DNA of 8,924 bases, taken from positions 1-8,924 of the forward strand of contig LFTP01000170.1 of NCBI GenBank assembly GCA_001513395.1, written 5' to 3'. The notes under the pieces were generated by a model. That model was given only the letters and a program-made list of their open reading frames with translations, was not told the origin of the DNA and did no database searches. Both the position numbers and the translations under genes were made by a program. This DNA is from Clostridia bacterium DTU080 (lineage in GTDB: Bacteria; Bacillota; Limnochordia; DTU080). Each line of letters opens with the position of its first letter. The first letter of the stretch is position 1. Positions 7,509 through 8,924 of this stretch are shown one piece after another.

Positions 7509-8300
7509 ATGAAACACATCATCATGGCTGATCTTGAGGGTGCGGCCGGGGTAGACAGATTCAGCCAGACCTACGCTGATGAGCCGTTCAAACGAGCCGC
7601 CATGCTACAGCTGACACGGGAAGTGAACGCTTGTATCGACGGCGTTCATGCCGCAGATCCGCAGGCCGACATCTATGTCATCGACAGACACGGCGGGGGA
7701 GGCATCATAGCCGAAGAGCGGGACCCCAGAGCATACTACGCACCTTGGGGCGTTGCCCGGCGTGAGATTTTCCCGGATTACCGGGGTTTTAACACTTATC
7801 TGTACGTCGGGCAACATGCTATGGCCGGATTGGTGAACGCTCCGTTGTGTCATACGGATTCGTCGAAGCAGGTGGTTTACAAGCGTTTCAACGGTGTTTT
7901 CGTCGGTGAATTCGGCATCGAAGCTTTGCGGGCCGGCAATCACGGCGTGAGGGTGATCTTCTTTGCGGGAGATGACAAAGCCGTGGCCGAAGCCCGGGCT
8001 TTGGTGCCGAACATCGTTACGGTGGCGACCAAGCGGGGCACCGGCTGGCAACGGGGGCGACATCTGTCCGATGAAGAGGCTTGTCGGGCCATCCGAGCCG
8101 GGGCGGCGGAAGCCGTGCGTCAGTATAGACGCGTTGCGCCCCTGCGGATGGAACCGCCGTACACGCATGAGATTCGCTTTGTCTATCCGAGGCAGTTTGG
8201 GCACATGAAGGTGGAGGGCGTTCGGGTCACGCAACTCGATCCCTACACGGTGCTGTTTCGATTTGACGATCTGGATCGATTACAAGTAGTCGATCTGTAG
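7509..8300 (+). CDS. M55 family D-aminopeptidase (DppA-like)
   Basis: 263 residues, near the length of Bacillus DppA. Family members are zinc enzymes that release N-terminal D-amino acids, for example from D-Ala peptides. The expected metal ligands are visible: Asp8 and Glu10 in DLEG, His61 in DRHG, His103 in VGQHA and Glu134 in VGEFG; His115, at the position of the DppA active-site His, lies in LCHTDSSK. The DRHGGGG loop lacks the Asn seen in many members (DxHGxxxN), so specificity may differ. No signal peptide is present, so it is cytoplasmic; DppA itself forms a decamer. The ATG at 7509 is 10 bp after the stop of the binding-protein gene, with a weak GAGTGAG overlapping that stop, pointing to translational coupling. 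The frame is open further upstream, but DLEG at residues 8-11 fits the usual family start. Its role beside sugar genes is unclear. Confidence 0.92.
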   Translation: MKHIIMADLEGAAGVDRFSQTYADEPFKRAAMLQLTREVNACIDGVHAADPQADIYVIDRHGGGGIIAEERDPRAYYAPWGVARREIFPDYRGFNTYLYVGQHAMAGLVNAPLCHTDSSKQVVYKRFNGVFVGEFGIEALRAGNHGVRVIFFAGDDKAVAEARALVPNIVTVATKRGTGWQRGRHLSDEEACRAIRAGAAEAVRQYRRVAPLRMEPPYTHEIRFVYPRQFGHMKVEGVRVTQLDPYTVLFRFDDLDRLQVVDL

Positions 8301-8304
8301 CGAA

Positions 8305-8310
8305 AGGGAG
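8305..8310 (+). promoter_or_regulatory. Ribosome binding site selecting a TTG start
   Basis: AGGGAG lies 9 bases before TTG 8320 but 30 bases before the first in-frame ATG (8341). The spacing therefore supports TTG as the start of the aldolase gene. Confidence 0.75.
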
Positions 8311-8319
8311 TCAGCGAAA

Positions 8320-8924
8320 TTGAAACTAAACCGAGCAAAGATGCGTATGATGGCAGGTAAGCCCGCGGTGGGCACGGTCTTAGGCATGGGTTCGCCCGAA
8401 GTGGCCGGGATACTGGCCCGAAGCAAATTCGATTTCCTCCTGATCGATGCTCAGCACGGAGCGTGGGATCTGGAAAAAGCCGGACAGGCTCTTTGGAACA
8501 TAGGCGTGGCCGGCCATGTCGGTATGGTTCGGGTGGTACAAAACGATTTCTTCGCCATAGGTTCAATGCTCGATCGAGGGGCGTTGGGCGTAGTCGTCCC
8601 GATGGTCGAGACCGTGGAGGAAGCCCGGGCGGCAGTGGATGCGTCACGCTACGCTCCGCAGGGACGGCGTTCGGTGGGCGGTTCATCGATGCGCCGTTGG
8701 CAGTCAGTGGGTAATGATGCCATAAACGATGAGATCTTCGTGGCCGTGCAAATTGAGACCCAGCTTGGCGTGGAGCGGGCGGCCGATATCCTGGCGGTTG
8801 AAGGTGTCGACGGCTGCTGGATCGGCCCTTCCGATTTGGCATTGTCGCTGGGAGTTGAAGAAGGCCACCCGATGCATGAAAAGGCGATCCTACAGGTATT
8901 GGAGGCCTGCCGGCAGACAGGAAA
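8320..8924 (+). CDS. HpaI/HpcH-type 2-keto-3-deoxy-acid aldolase (3' truncated by window end)
   Basis: 201 residues are visible of a family usually about 250-260 long; no stop occurs before the window ends. These class II, metal-dependent aldolases split 2-keto-3-deoxy sugar acids or similar compounds into pyruvate and an aldehyde in the cytoplasm. The sequence starts KLNRAKMRMMAGKPAVGT, the usual family opening, which supports TTG 8320 over ATG 8341. Catalytic His46 lies in DAQHG (many members have EHG, but QHG also occurs). Arg71 lies in VRVVQND, and the metal ligands Glu146 (QIET) and Asp172 (GPSDLALSLG) are present, as is PMVET followed by YAPQGRRSVGG. The gene starts 19 bp after the M55 gene with no terminator between, so the two are probably co-transcribed. 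The exact substrate cannot be read from sequence; 2-keto-3-deoxy-gluconate, -glucarate or -rhamnonate types are all possible, as is a citrate-lyase-like member. Confidence 0.92.
   Translation, partial: MKLNRAKMRMMAGKPAVGTVLGMGSPEVAGILARSKFDFLLIDAQHGAWDLEKAGQALWNIGVAGHVGMVRVVQNDFFAIGSMLDRGALGVVVPMVETVEEARAAVDASRYAPQGRRSVGGSSMRRWQSVGNDAINDEIFVAVQIETQLGVERAADILAVEGVDGCWIGPSDLALSLGVEEGHPMHEKAILQVLEACRQTG

Noticed and set aside
8243..8842. Minus-strand open frame of 199 codons at the right end
   Set aside because: It is antisense to the aldolase, overlaps the M55 gene end and is made up largely of Arg, Pro and Ser, typical of a shadow frame.

Overview
The window (8,924 bp) reads as bacterial DNA, moderately GC-rich, densely coded, with purine-rich ribosome binding sites and strong intrinsic terminators. 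It holds six protein-coding genes, four of them complete. The gene set (heparinase-like polysaccharide lyase, DUF4838 glycosidase-like protein, Gfo/Idh/MocA oxidoreductase, family-1 sugar-binding protein, M55 aminopeptidase, HpaI-type aldolase) is typical of carbohydrate-degrading heterotrophs such as Limnochordia-like Firmicutes, Lentisphaerae/Planctomycetes relatives or Armatimonadota. The sequence alone does not decide between them. I found no tRNA, rRNA, CRISPR array, insertion sequence or phage gene.

Left part (1-4980, plus strand). Bases 4-19 match the Tn5/Nextera mosaic end exactly, so the contig starts with leftover library adapter and real genomic sequence begins near base 20. A 5'-truncated heparinase II/III-like gene with a DUF4962-type N-terminus runs to 2415. 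It is followed by an intrinsic terminator (2455-2485) and then a complete DUF4838 gene (2515-4935). A hairpin with an A-tract on one side and a T-rich tract on the other (4950-4984) terminates this gene and the convergent one.

Middle (4985-6220). A Gfo/Idh/MocA dehydrogenase lies on the minus strand (4985-5995). It is separated by a 225-bp divergent intergenic region from the plus-strand group. That region carries a perfect TATAAT box.

Right part (6221-8924, plus strand). A secreted ABC-type sugar-binding protein, an M55 (DppA-like) D-aminopeptidase and a HpaI/HpcH-type 2-keto-3-deoxy-acid aldolase, which starts at TTG and runs off the window, are spaced 10 and 19 bp apart and look like one operon. 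No transporter permease is visible beside the binding protein.

Working model (inference): the locus degrades a uronic-acid-containing polysaccharide. A lyase and a glycosidase-like enzyme cleave it, a binding protein captures oligosaccharides, and an NAD(P)-dependent dehydrogenase and an aldolase process the sugar acids. The M55 peptidase does not fit a pure sugar pathway and is the most puzzling member. No clearly new system is visible; the unusual part is the combination of genes.
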